Positions 1 through 8,128 of a stretch of 64,000 bases of DNA are shown piece after piece. Each line of letters starts with the position of its first letter. The first letter of the stretch is position 1. A program made the translations under genes and the position numbers. The notes beneath the pieces are model-generated. The model saw only the letters and a program-made list of their open reading frames with translations, was not told the origin of the DNA and made no database searches. Source of the stretch: Bacteroidales bacterium KHT7. GTDB lineage: Bacteria; Bacteroidota; Bacteroidia; Bacteroidales; Bacteroidaceae. The stretch lies in NCBI GenBank assembly GCA_900102385.1, contig FNBQ01000002.1, positions 62,001 to 126,000 of the forward strand, read 5' to 3'.

Positions 1-234
1 CAGGGTATAAGTTACTATGTATTGTCGGCAGGCAAGAACAACGTTAATCTCTTCTTCGGAAGAGACGAGTGCATCGACACGGTGCGTTGCCTCATCAGAT
101 GTCCGCTGAACCAGCTTACGCCAGAGCAGGATTTCATCTTGGGCACTCTGCTTGGTTACGATGTGTGCGTGCAATGTGAGCGTTATTGCGGCAAGGTTGA
201 AGCAATTGGCAAGATGCGGCTTGCTGTTTCCTGA
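1..234 (+). CDS. DUF2023 family protein, C-terminal part (5' end outside window)
   Basis: The frame is open from the first base and ends at TGA 232-234, so this is the 3' end of a gene that begins to the left. The visible ~77 residues contain INVFFG-like ([10 protein letters not shown]), [14 protein letters not shown] and LLGYD..VQCERYC stretches, which I recognise as the conserved end of the short DUF2023 proteins of Bacteroidota. Members are about 100-120 residues and are often encoded next to a flavodoxin; that neighbour would lie off the window. Function is unknown. A TTG inside the frame at 22 is not a credible start because homology continues upstream of it. Two bidirectional-looking stem arms follow the stop. 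Confidence 0.75.
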   Translation, partial: QGISYYVLSAGKNNVNLFFGRDECIDTVRCLIRCPLNQLTPEQDFILGTLLGYDVCVQCERYCGKVEAIGKMRLAVS

Positions 235-260
235 TTGTTAGTTGTAGTACACAAAAAAGA

Positions 261-303
261 AAGAAGGCTGTCGTCTCTCATTAGTAGATGACAGCCTTCT
301 TTT
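261..303. terminator. Bidirectional terminator between DUF2023 gene and purN
   Basis: AAGAAGGCTGTC (261-272) pairs with GACAGCCTTCTT (290-301). An A-run lies on the left and a T-run on the right, so the hairpin can end both convergent transcripts. Confidence 0.8.
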
Positions 304-879
304 TTATGCCTTTATAACGCTTTCTATAACCTTTGGAAAGTGAGCCTGCTCAAGTTCGTGAATCTTGGCGGCGATGGTGTCGGCAGTATCCTCATCGGAA
401 AGTGCTACCTTGAACTGCGCAATATGCTCGCCGGCATCCAGTTCGTTATTCACAAAATGAATGGTTATTCCCGTCTCTTTCTCTCCGGCAGCCTTTACTG
501 CCTCATGAATGTGATGACCGTACATTCCCTTTCCGCCGTATTTTGGCAGCAGGGCGGGGTGGATGTTTATGATGCGCTTAGGATAGGCGTCGATAAGATA
601 ATCTGGCACTTTTACTAGGAATCCGGCAAGGATGATGAAGTCGCAATCCTTTACGGCAGCCATTACTGTGGCTTCGTCCTCGGCAAACTGCTTTCGGCTT
701 ATAACCGCGTTGGGAATGTCATGATTCTTGGCTCGCTGAAGTGCGTAGGCATCAGCCTTGTTGCTCACCACCATGCTCACCTCAACCTGCTCGTCGGCAG
801 AGAAATAATTGATGATGTTTTCGAGATTCGTTCCACCGCCGCTCACAAATACGGCAAGGCGTATCTTTTTGTTGTTCAT
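304..879 (-). CDS. purN: Phosphoribosylglycinamide formyltransferase (GART)
   Basis: This enzyme transfers the formyl group of 10-formyl-tetrahydrofolate to GAR in the third step of purine synthesis, in the cytosol. The 191-residue length is normal for PurN. The N-terminal phosphate-binding loop VSGGGTN is at residues 12-18. The catalytic Asn and His are in INIHPALLP (N105, H107) and the catalytic Asp is in the ELDAGEHI segment (D148). It is a single gene, convergent with the DUF2023 gene across a shared terminator. A TAATTTTG box on the minus strand (944-937), inside an A+T-rich repeat, could be its -7 element, giving a leader of about 50 bases. Confidence 0.95.
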   Translation of the reverse strand: MNNKKIRLAVFVSGGGTNLENIINYFSADEQVEVSMVVSNKADAYALQRAKNHDIPNAVISRKQFAEDEATVMAAVKDCDFIILAGFLVKVPDYLIDAYPKRIINIHPALLPKYGGKGMYGHHIHEAVKAAGEKETGITIHFVNNELDAGEHIAQFKVALSDEDTADTIAAKIHELEQAHFPKVIESVIKA

Positions 880-919
880 ATATGTTTTTGTTGGTTGTTA
901 TTTCAGATTTTAATTGACG

Positions 920-985
920 ATTGACAGTTGACAATTCAAAATTATGAATTATCAATTTTGAATTATGAATTCAGCCGTTCTCAAT
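920..985. repeat. A+T-rich dispersed repeat (aattcaaaattatgaatt type)
   Basis: Alternating AATTCAAAATT / AATTATGAATT / CAATTTTGAATT words form overlapping inverted repeats between purN and the deacylase gene. The same words recur at about 13457-13491, 43193-43262, 43384-43400 and 48278-48310. The copy carries a minus-strand TAATTTTG that may serve purN. No coding potential is seen. Confidence 0.6.
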
Positions 986-992
986 TTTCAAT

Positions 993-1514
993 TCAATAAA
1001 GCTTGATATACTCGTAAGTATTTCCGATGCCGTCAAGATATTGTTTGAACGCTTCGCGCGAGATTACCACCGTTCCGCGGCAGTCGTTAGGGTGGAACGA
1101 CAGGCTTTCGGCATCCTTCAGATTCTCGTCGAGAAACAGATGAACGTGATGTTCCTCGTCGTTAATCAGTCCGAAAGGCGAAACGCTTCCCGGCTTCAGA
1201 CCAAGATACTTCATCATGCGCTCGGGCGATGCGAACGACAGCTTTCCGCACGATGGCAGACCCTTTGACACTAGCGATTCCTTCAGAATATGCTCAAGTT
1301 CGTGAATGTCTAGGTCGTAGTCGCAGTTGAAGCACACCAGATAGTGCTTGTTGCCTTTATGGTTTCTGAAGAAGAGATTCTTGCAATGGACAGAGCCGTC
1401 CTCCTTCCACCAGCGTTTGGCTTCTTCTATGGTTTTACCTTCGGGATGATTGTAATTCGTAAACGGAATGTTATGTTCTCTGAGATAGTTGAGGACAGTT
1501 TCTTCTCGTGTCAT
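993..1514 (-). CDS. YbaK/ProXp-type aminoacyl-tRNA deacylase (prolyl-tRNA editing domain)
   Basis: This is a free-standing editing protein predicted to hydrolyse mischarged tRNA, most likely Ala-tRNA(Pro), in trans to prolyl-tRNA synthetase. The 173 residues show HCKNLFFRN with the conserved Lys at K45, and SVSPFGLIND at about 110-119. Both are typical of the ProXp-ala/PrdX branch of the YbaK fold. The gene stands alone on the minus strand. A TATATTTG promoter box lies about 30 bases before the ATG. The exact tRNA substrate cannot be read from sequence; ProXp-ala is the best guess and another YbaK branch is possible. Confidence 0.85.
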   Translation of the reverse strand: MTREETVLNYLREHNIPFTNYNHPEGKTIEEAKRWWKEDGSVHCKNLFFRNHKGNKHYLVCFNCDYDLDIHELEHILKESLVSKGLPSCGKLSFASPERMMKYLGLKPGSVSPFGLINDEEHHVHLFLDENLKDAESLSFHPNDCRGTVVISREAFKQYLDGIGNTYEYIKLY

Positions 1515-1542
1515 ACTGATTGTTTTTTTTTACTTCTGTGTG

Positions 1543-1550
1543 CAAATATA
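1543..1550 (-). promoter_or_regulatory. Candidate -7 box for the deacylase gene
   Basis: CAAATATA on the plus strand reads TATATTTG on the minus strand, matching the Bacteroidota TAnnTTTG consensus about 30 bases before the start. No clear -33 box is visible. Confidence 0.5.
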
Positions 1551-1600
1551 CATTAAATAGCCGAAAATTCCGAACTTTTTGTAAGATTTTAGGCAAAAAA

Positions 1601-1630
1601 GAAGTCGGCTACTGAATGATGTAGCCGACC
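1601..1630 (-). terminator. Terminator of the DUF4249/TonB unit
   Basis: GTCGGCTAC (1604-1612) and GTAGCCGAC (1621-1629) form a perfect 9-bp stem with an 8-base loop. Read leftward, it is followed by TTCTTTTTT, so it ends transcription from the DUF4249 gene. Confidence 0.8.
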
Positions 1631-1687
1631 GTTGTATCAGTTTCTTTTGTGCTTTGCATAAAACGTGCAAGGAAATGCGTTTTTCCT

Positions 1688-2518
1688 TTATTTGTCCGGG
1701 TCTTCGCCGATGCTCGACTGGTTGTATGTTATCGTTGGTATTCGGTAGATGCTTCGGGCAGAGAACAGACCGAGCACTCCAGATGTGAAGTTTGGCAGCG
1801 GATTGCAGTTGTTGCTTTCGGCAATGCTCAGCGAGAAGAAGTAGTTGTATGCTGTTTCGTCGATGAGGCTCACCGAGATGTCGAGTTTGTCGCCGTCGTG
1901 CAGCCATTCCTCGCGTTTTTCCTTCTCGTCGTCGCCTTCGTTGTTTGCGAAGAGGCTGCAGTTGAATACAATCTTTCCGTCGTTGGCAACCTTGTTGTCC
2001 GAGAGCATCCAGCGATACATCTTGTCGTTGCGCATAATGCGGATGTAGTAGTAGCGAGGCTGCTTTCCGTCGTCGGCTAACGTTATCTTGTATACGTAGA
2101 GTGAGTCGCCCAACATCGGCATACGATAGAAGTAGCTGTCCTCGAACTTTATCTCATCGGGCATGACCGATGTCGATTGCGTGGTTACGTTTCCGATATT
2201 TGCTTTCAGCGTATATGTTACGCCTTCAACACCCTTTACTGGCGATGTGTAAATGCCGTTGCCTTCGTTGGTGAGGGCTGTTTGTGAGCCGTCGCTGCCG
2301 GTCATCGTTACATTTGCGTCATTTACTGTTGGAGCGTCGGCGGTGCTTTCTACATCGCGAGTCTGGGTAATTACGGCTTTTGTGCCTTCGTTGCTTACCG
2401 TTGCCTCGATAACGTAAATTGGCTCAACAGAGTCGTACTTGAAATCGAGTTCTTTCTCGCACGAGCAGAGCACGGCTGCCACAAGCGGAATGTATATCTT
2501 TCTTAGTTTCATTGTCAT
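1688..2518 (-). CDS. DUF4249 outer-membrane-associated lipoprotein
   Basis: The 276-residue protein has a lipoprotein signal with lipobox LCSC (acylated Cys probably C20), followed by an acidic, beta-rich body with an early V.PIYVIEATVSNEG segment. DUF4249 proteins are encoded directly after a TonB-dependent receptor in Bacteroidota, as here, with only 20 bases between the genes. They are assumed to act as surface or periplasmic partners of the receptor. Translation may start at M1 or at M3. The substrate is unknown. The gene ends just before a strong hairpin terminator. Confidence 0.8.
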   Translation of the reverse strand: MTMKLRKIYIPLVAAVLCSCEKELDFKYDSVEPIYVIEATVSNEGTKAVITQTRDVESTADAPTVNDANVTMTGSDGSQTALTNEGNGIYTSPVKGVEGVTYTLKANIGNVTTQSTSVMPDEIKFEDSYFYRMPMLGDSLYVYKITLADDGKQPRYYYIRIMRNDKMYRWMLSDNKVANDGKIVFNCSLFANNEGDDEKEKREEWLHDGDKLDISVSLIDETAYNYFFSLSIAESNNCNPLPNFTSGVLGLFSARSIYRIPTITYNQSSIGEDPDK

Positions 2519-2538
2519 TTTTTAAGAGTTGTGGTTTG

Positions 2539-4614
2539 TTAGAATTTTAGTCCGAAAGACACGAACGGAATAACTCCGAAGAGCGAATACTGATTGCAGA
2601 CTGTGCCCGAAGGTTTCTCCTCGTCGTTCTGGAACATGATGACGTAAGGATTGTAGCGGTTGTATGCGTTGTACACTCCAAACGCCCATTCTCTCTCTAC
2701 GTGCTTCAGTTTCTTGGTGTATGTTGCGCTTAGGTCAAGACGATGGTATGCAGGTGCGCGATAGCCATTGCGCTGCTCGTAATAGTAGTGAATGTCGCCG
2801 TCGAAATCGTATTTTGCGCTTGGTGCAGACAGAGCCTGACCTGTGTTGTAGGTAAAGGTTGATGACAGATTCCATTGCTTGTTCAAGGCATACATCGCAA
2901 CGATGTTGAGGTCGTGACGACGGTCGTTGTTAGCTGTGTACCAGCGGTTTTCGTTAATGCCGTCAATCTTGTTCTCCGACCACGACAGGGTATAGGCAAT
3001 CCAGCCCGTGAACTTGCCCAGATTCTTTCGTGCGCACACCTCAACTCCGTATGCGCGACCCTTTCCGCCCAGAACGATTCGCTCAATCTCCATCTCCGAG
3101 AACTCGGCCTTTCCGTCCTTGTAGTCGTAGATGTTCCTCACGTCCTTGTAATATCCTTCGATGCTGAAATCGTAAGCCTCGTTGTTCGTTGCCTTTATGT
3201 AGCCGAGGCTTATCTGGTCGGCAACTTCGGGCTTTATGTTGTTGGTGCTTATGGTGTAGCGGTCGTATGGCATTGACATGCCCGACGAGCGTGTGGCGTG
3301 TACCGACTGGGTGGTGCGGCTGTAGCCCAGTTTCAGACTGCTTGTTGCATCGATGTTGTACTTCATGCTGAGGCGTGGCTCAAGGTTGAAGTATGTCTTT
3401 ACAAACTTGCTGCTCTTGTAGTTGTATGTGTTTGTTATGTATCCGTTGGCATCGATGTCGTAGTAAGGCGAGCCGCCAAGAGGCGAGTACATGTCGAGTC
3501 GCAGACCTGCCGAGATGTTCAGTTTGTCGCAAACCTTCCAGTCGTCGTTAATCCAGATGTCGTTGTTGTTCGCGCTTCGCACCTCCTTATCGTGGAAGAA
3601 GTTGAACATCCAGTCGCCCGACTTAATCTGCTGCCACATTCCCTGAACGCCGATGTTAATGCTGTGGCTGTCGTTCGGATTCCATAACAGGTTCTCTTTC
3701 AGCAAAGCCTGGCGGATATGTCCGCCACACTCGTAGTTCTGCTTGGACAAGTGCATTGCCATGTCGTTGTTGAATGATGAGTACACGGCGCACGATGTGA
3801 GGCTCAGTTTTTCGTTGAACATGTGGTTCCATCGGCCTGTTACGGCGATGTTTCCCCAACTCATGTCAGCCAAATCCTTCAGCCCCATGTTGTCGCGACA
3901 TTTGTAAACCGATAGCGAAAGATTGTTCTTGTCATCCACGCGGAAGTTCAGTTTCGCGTTTATGTCGTAGAAATACAGAGTGTTATCCTTGTATTCATCT
4001 GTGCCTTTCAGGAAAAGGTCGAGATAAGAGCGTCGTGCTGCAAAGATAAGCGTTAGTTTCTTTCCGATAGGACCGTCGGCATTGATTTTCGTTGCCAGCA
4101 GACCGATGTTTATTCCGCCATGCCATCTGTCGGTGCTTCCGCTCTTTGTGCTGATGTCGAATACCGACGATGTTGCTCCGCCGAATTGCGCCGGAATCAG
4201 ACCTTTATAAAGCGATGCGTTAGATAGGACCTCGTCGTTGAAGGCTGAGAAAATTCCCATCAAATGTCCCGAGTTGTAGATTGTGGCATTGTCGAGCAGA
4301 ATCTGGTTCTGCGCTGCCGTTCCGCCTCGCACCTGATAGCCCGACGAGCCGTCGCCTTCGGACTTAACGCCCGGCAGCAACTGGATTGAGCGCATAATGT
4401 CGTGTTCTCCAAAAAGTGCAGGAACTTTGGCAAGTTCGGCAATGTTTATCTTCTCAACGCCAATCTGCGTCTCGTTAACCCTTTTAAGTGCCGAAGTCGA
4501 AGTTACAACAATCTCCTCTATACTGTCGTTCAGTTCTCCCAAGGGTTTTACAATTTGTGCCGAGGCTGTATTCGCCAATGCCCCGAGGCACAAAAATAAT
4601 GTTAAACTCTTCAT
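2539..4614 (-). CDS. TonB-dependent outer-membrane receptor (partner of DUF4249)
   Basis: This 691-residue receptor has a signal peptide (cleavage after about residue 19, TASAQ) and then a plug domain containing VTSTS, LLPGVKSEGDGSSGYQVRGG and LLDNATIYN. A long beta-barrel follows and ends in an aromatic residue (VSFGLKF), the outer-membrane insertion signal. It lacks the carboxypeptidase-regulatory-like domain that many Bacteroidota receptors carry at the N-terminus. It is predicted to import a ligand through the outer membrane using TonB energy, with the downstream lipoprotein as partner. The ligand is not evident. A minus-strand promoter at 4820-4789 implies a leader of about 170 bases. 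Confidence 0.88.
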   Translation of the reverse strand: MKSLTLFLCLGALANTASAQIVKPLGELNDSIEEIVVTSTSALKRVNETQIGVEKINIAELAKVPALFGEHDIMRSIQLLPGVKSEGDGSSGYQVRGGTAAQNQILLDNATIYNSGHLMGIFSAFNDEVLSNASLYKGLIPAQFGGATSSVFDISTKSGSTDRWHGGINIGLLATKINADGPIGKKLTLIFAARRSYLDLFLKGTDEYKDNTLYFYDINAKLNFRVDDKNNLSLSVYKCRDNMGLKDLADMSWGNIAVTGRWNHMFNEKLSLTSCAVYSSFNNDMAMHLSKQNYECGGHIRQALLKENLLWNPNDSHSINIGVQGMWQQIKSGDWMFNFFHDKEVRSANNNDIWINDDWKVCDKLNISAGLRLDMYSPLGGSPYYDIDANGYITNTYNYKSSKFVKTYFNLEPRLSMKYNIDATSSLKLGYSRTTQSVHATRSSGMSMPYDRYTISTNNIKPEVADQISLGYIKATNNEAYDFSIEGYYKDVRNIYDYKDGKAEFSEMEIERIVLGGKGRAYGVEVCARKNLGKFTGWIAYTLSWSENKIDGINENRWYTANNDRRHDLNIVAMYALNKQWNLSSTFTYNTGQALSAPSAKYDFDGDIHYYYEQRNGYRAPAYHRLDLSATYTKKLKHVEREWAFGVYNAYNRYNPYVIMFQNDEEKPSGTVCNQYSLFGVIPFVSFGLKF

Positions 4615-4788
4615 TTGAAATGTTAATGTTTTTGCTTTTTACTGATTGAATTAACGAAAAAATTACTATTCTTGCAACTCTTAATAACGCTTCGAGCGTT
4701 TGTTTATTGTGTGCAAGTGTTTATGTTTATGCCGCCTTTGTCGCCTTGTTTTCTCGGTAGATAGTCGCGTTCCTCCGGCTGACGAATG

Positions 4789-4820
4789 CAAAATTATGCT
4801 TAATTCGCCAATCTTCCAAA
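4789..4820 (-). promoter_or_regulatory. Promoter for the TonB receptor unit
   Basis: Read leftward, TTTG (4820-4817) is followed after 20 bases by TAATTTTG (4796-4789), the full Bacteroidota promoter pattern. Transcription would start near 4783, about 170 bases before the receptor ATG. That leader contains a small hairpin, AACGCT-TCG-AGCGTT (4686-4700). Confidence 0.6.
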
Positions 4821-4917
4821 TTTTTGGGATATTCTGCATCCTTCTGTGACGAATGACATTGCAAATGCCCGTAAAATGGGCAGTTTGGGGCGAATGGCGG
4901 TTTTGTTTGACGAATGT

Positions 4918-4948
4918 TTTGGCAGACGGAAAAAAGTGATTATTTTTG
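4918..4948 (+). promoter_or_regulatory. Promoter of the helicase gene; fixes its start
   Basis: TTTG (4918-4921), 19 bases, TATTTTTG (4941-4948) is a textbook Bacteroidota promoter. Transcription would begin near 4955, downstream of an ATG at 4846, so translation must begin at 4990 or 4993. Confidence 0.75.
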
Positions 4949-4989
4949 CCGATAGTGTTAAAGTTGCAGGTTTTTTGAATAAAAATAAC

Positions 4990-7900
4990 ATGATGTATAT
5001 TTTTGTTTTGGCTATTATTATTGTTGCAGTATTGATTGTTCTGGGTTATTTCTACGGAACAAAACTGAAGTCGAAGGGAAAGATTTTTGCTGTTAAGATG
5101 ATGGCGAAAAAGTTCTTTTCGGAATGTGACAAAATGCAGAAGGATTTCGTTTCTGAGGATAACGAGAAACAGTTTATCGAGAAATGGCGAAGTCTGTATG
5201 CACAGGCAGAAGAACTCCATATTTCAGAAAAGAACGAATCGTTTGCTGAGATAGAACGTTTCAAAAACGCTTTTTTGTCGTTACACGAAACATTCTCTGC
5301 ATCAAACGACAGATATATCGAGGAGTTGAACAAGAGAATATCTGTTTTCCGCGAGCCGATGAACCGTTTCTTTTGTGAATGTAACGACTTGCGTGAACGT
5401 TATGTAACCGAGCAGGAGAAAAAGCCGTTCATCGAGAAATGGCAAAGTCTGTATCTGCAAGTTCGTGATTTTCGTATTCCCGAGGTTCACGAATCGTTTT
5501 CTGAGTTTGAGCGTTTCAAAAACAATTACGAATCTTTGCCGAATTTCTTCGAGACGGCAAACGACAACTTCATCAAGAAGGAATCGGCAATGTACGACTA
5601 TCTGTTTTCGAATATCGACGGAAAGTCATTGGACGCTCAGCAGCGCGCCGCCGTCATTACCGACGAGAGCAGGGTTCTTGTTCTGGCTGGCGCAGGAAGC
5701 GGAAAGACGCTTACAATCGCAGCAAAAGTGAAGTATCTCTGCGAGGTTCGCAAGGTCAGTCCGAGGGATATTCTTCTTATTTCCTTCACGAGAAAATCGG
5801 CTCAAGAAATGACTGAGCGCATCTGCAACAAACTTGGCATTATGGCAGAGGCTACGACTTTTCACAAACTGGGACTCGACATCATCAAAAATGCTGAGGG
5901 CAGATGTCCTGATATCTCGGACGAAGGCGTGCTGAATCGTTTTGTTCACAATTTCTTCGAAAAGGAACTTCTGAACTATCCCGATTTGATAAAGAATCTG
6001 ACCGAATATTTCACATATTTCCTTGAAATTCCCGATAAAGTTGAGGATTTCTCTTCGCTCGGCGAATATTACGAGGCTGAAAAGAATGCCGACCTCGAAA
6101 CGCTGAAATCGAAATACGACCGCGAGAAGTTTGTTCAGGAGAAAAGTTCGGAAAATGCGAAGAAATATACGACGCTGAACAACGAGAAAGTTAAAAGCCT
6201 TGAAGAGACGAAGATTGCGAACTTCCTGTTCATGCACGGCGTGAATTATGAGTACGAAAAGCCTTATCCTTTCGAGAGCGACGACCCTTTGCGCAAGTCG
6301 TATTGTCCCGATTTCTATCTGACGGACTATGACATTTATCTTGAGCATTTCGGCGTTTCCGAAAACTTCAGACTGCCTTGGCTTTCAAGGGTGGAGGAAA
6401 TGAAATATCTTGACGGAATAGATTGGAAGCGCAAATTCCATCAGGAACACGGCACAAAGCTGATTGAAACGTATTCATTCTATAGCTCGCAAGGCATTCT
6501 GTTCAAAAAACTCGAGGAAATGCTGCTCAGCAATGGCGTGAAATTAACGTCTCGCGATTTTACAGATGTCTTCAATACCGTTTATGCCAGCAAGAGTAAC
6601 AAATATTTTTCTGAGTTTATAAAGCTCTGTTGTACTTTTGTAACGCTCTTCAAATCAAATAATTATAAGGTAGAATATATCGAGGTTCTCCGAAGGGAAA
6701 ACATATCGCATGAGAAAGACAAATTCTTGAGAGATAGAACAAACCTTTTCCTCGACATTATAAAAACAATCCTTACGGCTTATCAGGGTTATCTTTCTGC
6801 AAACAATGCCATCGATTTTTCAGACATGATAAACAACGCCGCCGAAAGGGTTGCCGAGGGTTGCGAAATAACTTCATATAAGTATGTGATTGTAGATGAA
6901 TATCAGGACATTTCGAAGTCGCGTTTTAATTTTCTGAAGGCTATCGCCGACAGAACGGGCGCGAAATTCTTCTGTGTGGGCGATGACTGGCAGTCTATTT
7001 ACCGTTTTGCAGGAAGCGATATCTCGTTATTTACCGATTTTGAAAGATATTTCGGCTACACAAAAGTTCTGAAAATAGAAAAGACTTACAGAAATTCGCA
7101 GCAACTTATAGATGAGGCTTCGCGCTTTGTGTTGAAAAATCCTATGCAGTTGCGCAAGGATTTGCGGTCGGACAAGCGCCTCGACTATCCGCTCGTGTTC
7201 TGGGGCTTCGACGATGATGCCGGAAGGGTATTGCAGTTGGCGATAAACAAAATTGTGTCTGAGTTCGGAATAAAGTCCTCAATCTTGCTTTTGGGACGAA
7301 CGAACTATGATGTTGAGATTGCAAAACGAACTGGGCTGTTCAAGGTTACGCACGAGAATCAGAAGGAAAATCTTCATTACATTCCAATTCCGGAACTGCC
7401 GATAGAGTTCATCTCGGTTCACAAGTCGAAGGGATTGGAGGCAGATAATGTTATTCTTCTGAACTTCAAGAATGAGAAACTTGGCTTCCCGAATCAGATT
7501 GCCGATGATAATGTTCTGAATCTTGTTCTGACTACGTCCGAGAAATTCAAGTTTGCCGAAGAACGCCGTCTGTTCTACGTTGCAATAACGCGAACCAAGA
7601 ACAGAACTTTCATTCTGACTGACAATAAGATTCCGTCGCCATTCTTCAAAGAGTTCTCCGAGTCAAAATCGGTCTGCTTTGCGGCGATAAGAAAGCCTTC
7701 GGATGAGAATCAGACAAAGTGTCCGTGCTGCAAAACTGGCAATCTGCTTAAGGTAGAGCATAACGGAAAATCGTTTGTCGGATGCTCCAACTTTCCGAAG
7801 TGCCGATACACGCTTCGTGATGCTACAGTTCTGCTTAATCCGAAGAAATGTCCGTATTGCGGAGGCTTCCTTGTAAAACGCAAGAGCAAAGACAGACATT

Positions 7901-8007
7901 GGTTTGTCGGATGCACAAACTTCCCGTATTGTGAGTACACCGAGCCTCTTTCGGACAACGGTAATAATGGCGTAAGATATAATTATTACGTTCACCGGAG
8001 ATGGTAG
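4990..8007 (+). CDS. Membrane-anchored HelD (helicase IV)-like superfamily 1 DNA helicase with two zinc ribbons
   Basis: About 1005 residues from the start chosen on promoter position. Order of parts: a transmembrane helix at residues ~2-22; a ~75-residue helical unit repeated twice (both with FIEKW.SLY and E(I/F)ERFKN); Walker A GAGSGKT (K239); an inserted segment with PDFYL...IYLEHFG (D441, E452) resembling a PD-(D/E)XK nuclease core but lacking its Lys; DEYQD (D636); GDDWQSIYRFAGSD; HKSKGLEAD; RRLFYVAITR. Two topoisomerase-type zinc ribbons (CxxC...CxNFPxC) close the protein. GDDWQ.IYRF.G and the layout match helicase IV rather than UvrD or Rep. It probably acts in DNA repair or recombination. 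It is a single gene, and whether the insert cleaves DNA is doubtful. Confidence 0.85.
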   Translation: MMYIFVLAIIIVAVLIVLGYFYGTKLKSKGKIFAVKMMAKKFFSECDKMQKDFVSEDNEKQFIEKWRSLYAQAEELHISEKNESFAEIERFKNAFLSLHETFSASNDRYIEELNKRISVFREPMNRFFCECNDLRERYVTEQEKKPFIEKWQSLYLQVRDFRIPEVHESFSEFERFKNNYESLPNFFETANDNFIKKESAMYDYLFSNIDGKSLDAQQRAAVITDESRVLVLAGAGSGKTLTIAAKVKYLCEVRKVSPRDILLISFTRKSAQEMTERICNKLGIMAEATTFHKLGLDIIKNAEGRCPDISDEGVLNRFVHNFFEKELLNYPDLIKNLTEYFTYFLEIPDKVEDFSSLGEYYEAEKNADLETLKSKYDREKFVQEKSSENAKKYTTLNNEKVKSLEETKIANFLFMHGVNYEYEKPYPFESDDPLRKSYCPDFYLTDYDIYLEHFGVSENFRLPWLSRVEEMKYLDGIDWKRKFHQEHGTKLIETYSFYSSQGILFKKLEEMLLSNGVKLTSRDFTDVFNTVYASKSNKYFSEFIKLCCTFVTLFKSNNYKVEYIEVLRRENISHEKDKFLRDRTNLFLDIIKTILTAYQGYLSANNAIDFSDMINNAAERVAEGCEITSYKYVIVDEYQDISKSRFNFLKAIADRTGAKFFCVGDDWQSIYRFAGSDISLFTDFERYFGYTKVLKIEKTYRNSQQLIDEASRFVLKNPMQLRKDLRSDKRLDYPLVFWGFDDDAGRVLQLAINKIVSEFGIKSSILLLGRTNYDVEIAKRTGLFKVTHENQKENLHYIPIPELPIEFISVHKSKGLEADNVILLNFKNEKLGFPNQIADDNVLNLVLTTSEKFKFAEERRLFYVAITRTKNRTFILTDNKIPSPFFKEFSESKSVCFAAIRKPSDENQTKCPCCKTGNLLKVEHNGKSFVGCSNFPKCRYTLRDATVLLNPKKCPYCGGFLVKRKSKDRHWFVGCTNFPYCEYTEPLSDNGNNGVRYNYYVHRRW

Positions 8008-8063
8008 TTTTTATGTCTGTATAACTTGTTAAAGGATATTCTTAACGAAGAATAAAAAATTAA

Positions 8064-8096
8064 GGCGCGTATCGAGCAAGAATGCAGATACGCGCC
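8064..8096. terminator. Terminator between helicase and OMP genes
   Basis: GGCGCGTATC (8064-8073) pairs perfectly with GATACGCGCC (8087-8096). Leftward it is followed by TTAATTTTTT, which suits the minus-strand receptor gene; it can also serve the helicase. Confidence 0.8.
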
Positions 8097-8128
8097 TCGT
8101 TGGTTATTTTTGTGTAAGAGAGAGAATT

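Noticed and set aside
4846-4989. 48-residue N-terminal extension of the helicase
   Set aside because: A full-consensus promoter lies inside it, so transcription would begin after that ATG.
4681-5220. 179-codon minus-strand ORF
   Set aside because: Antisense to the helicase start and across two promoters; composition shows no domain.
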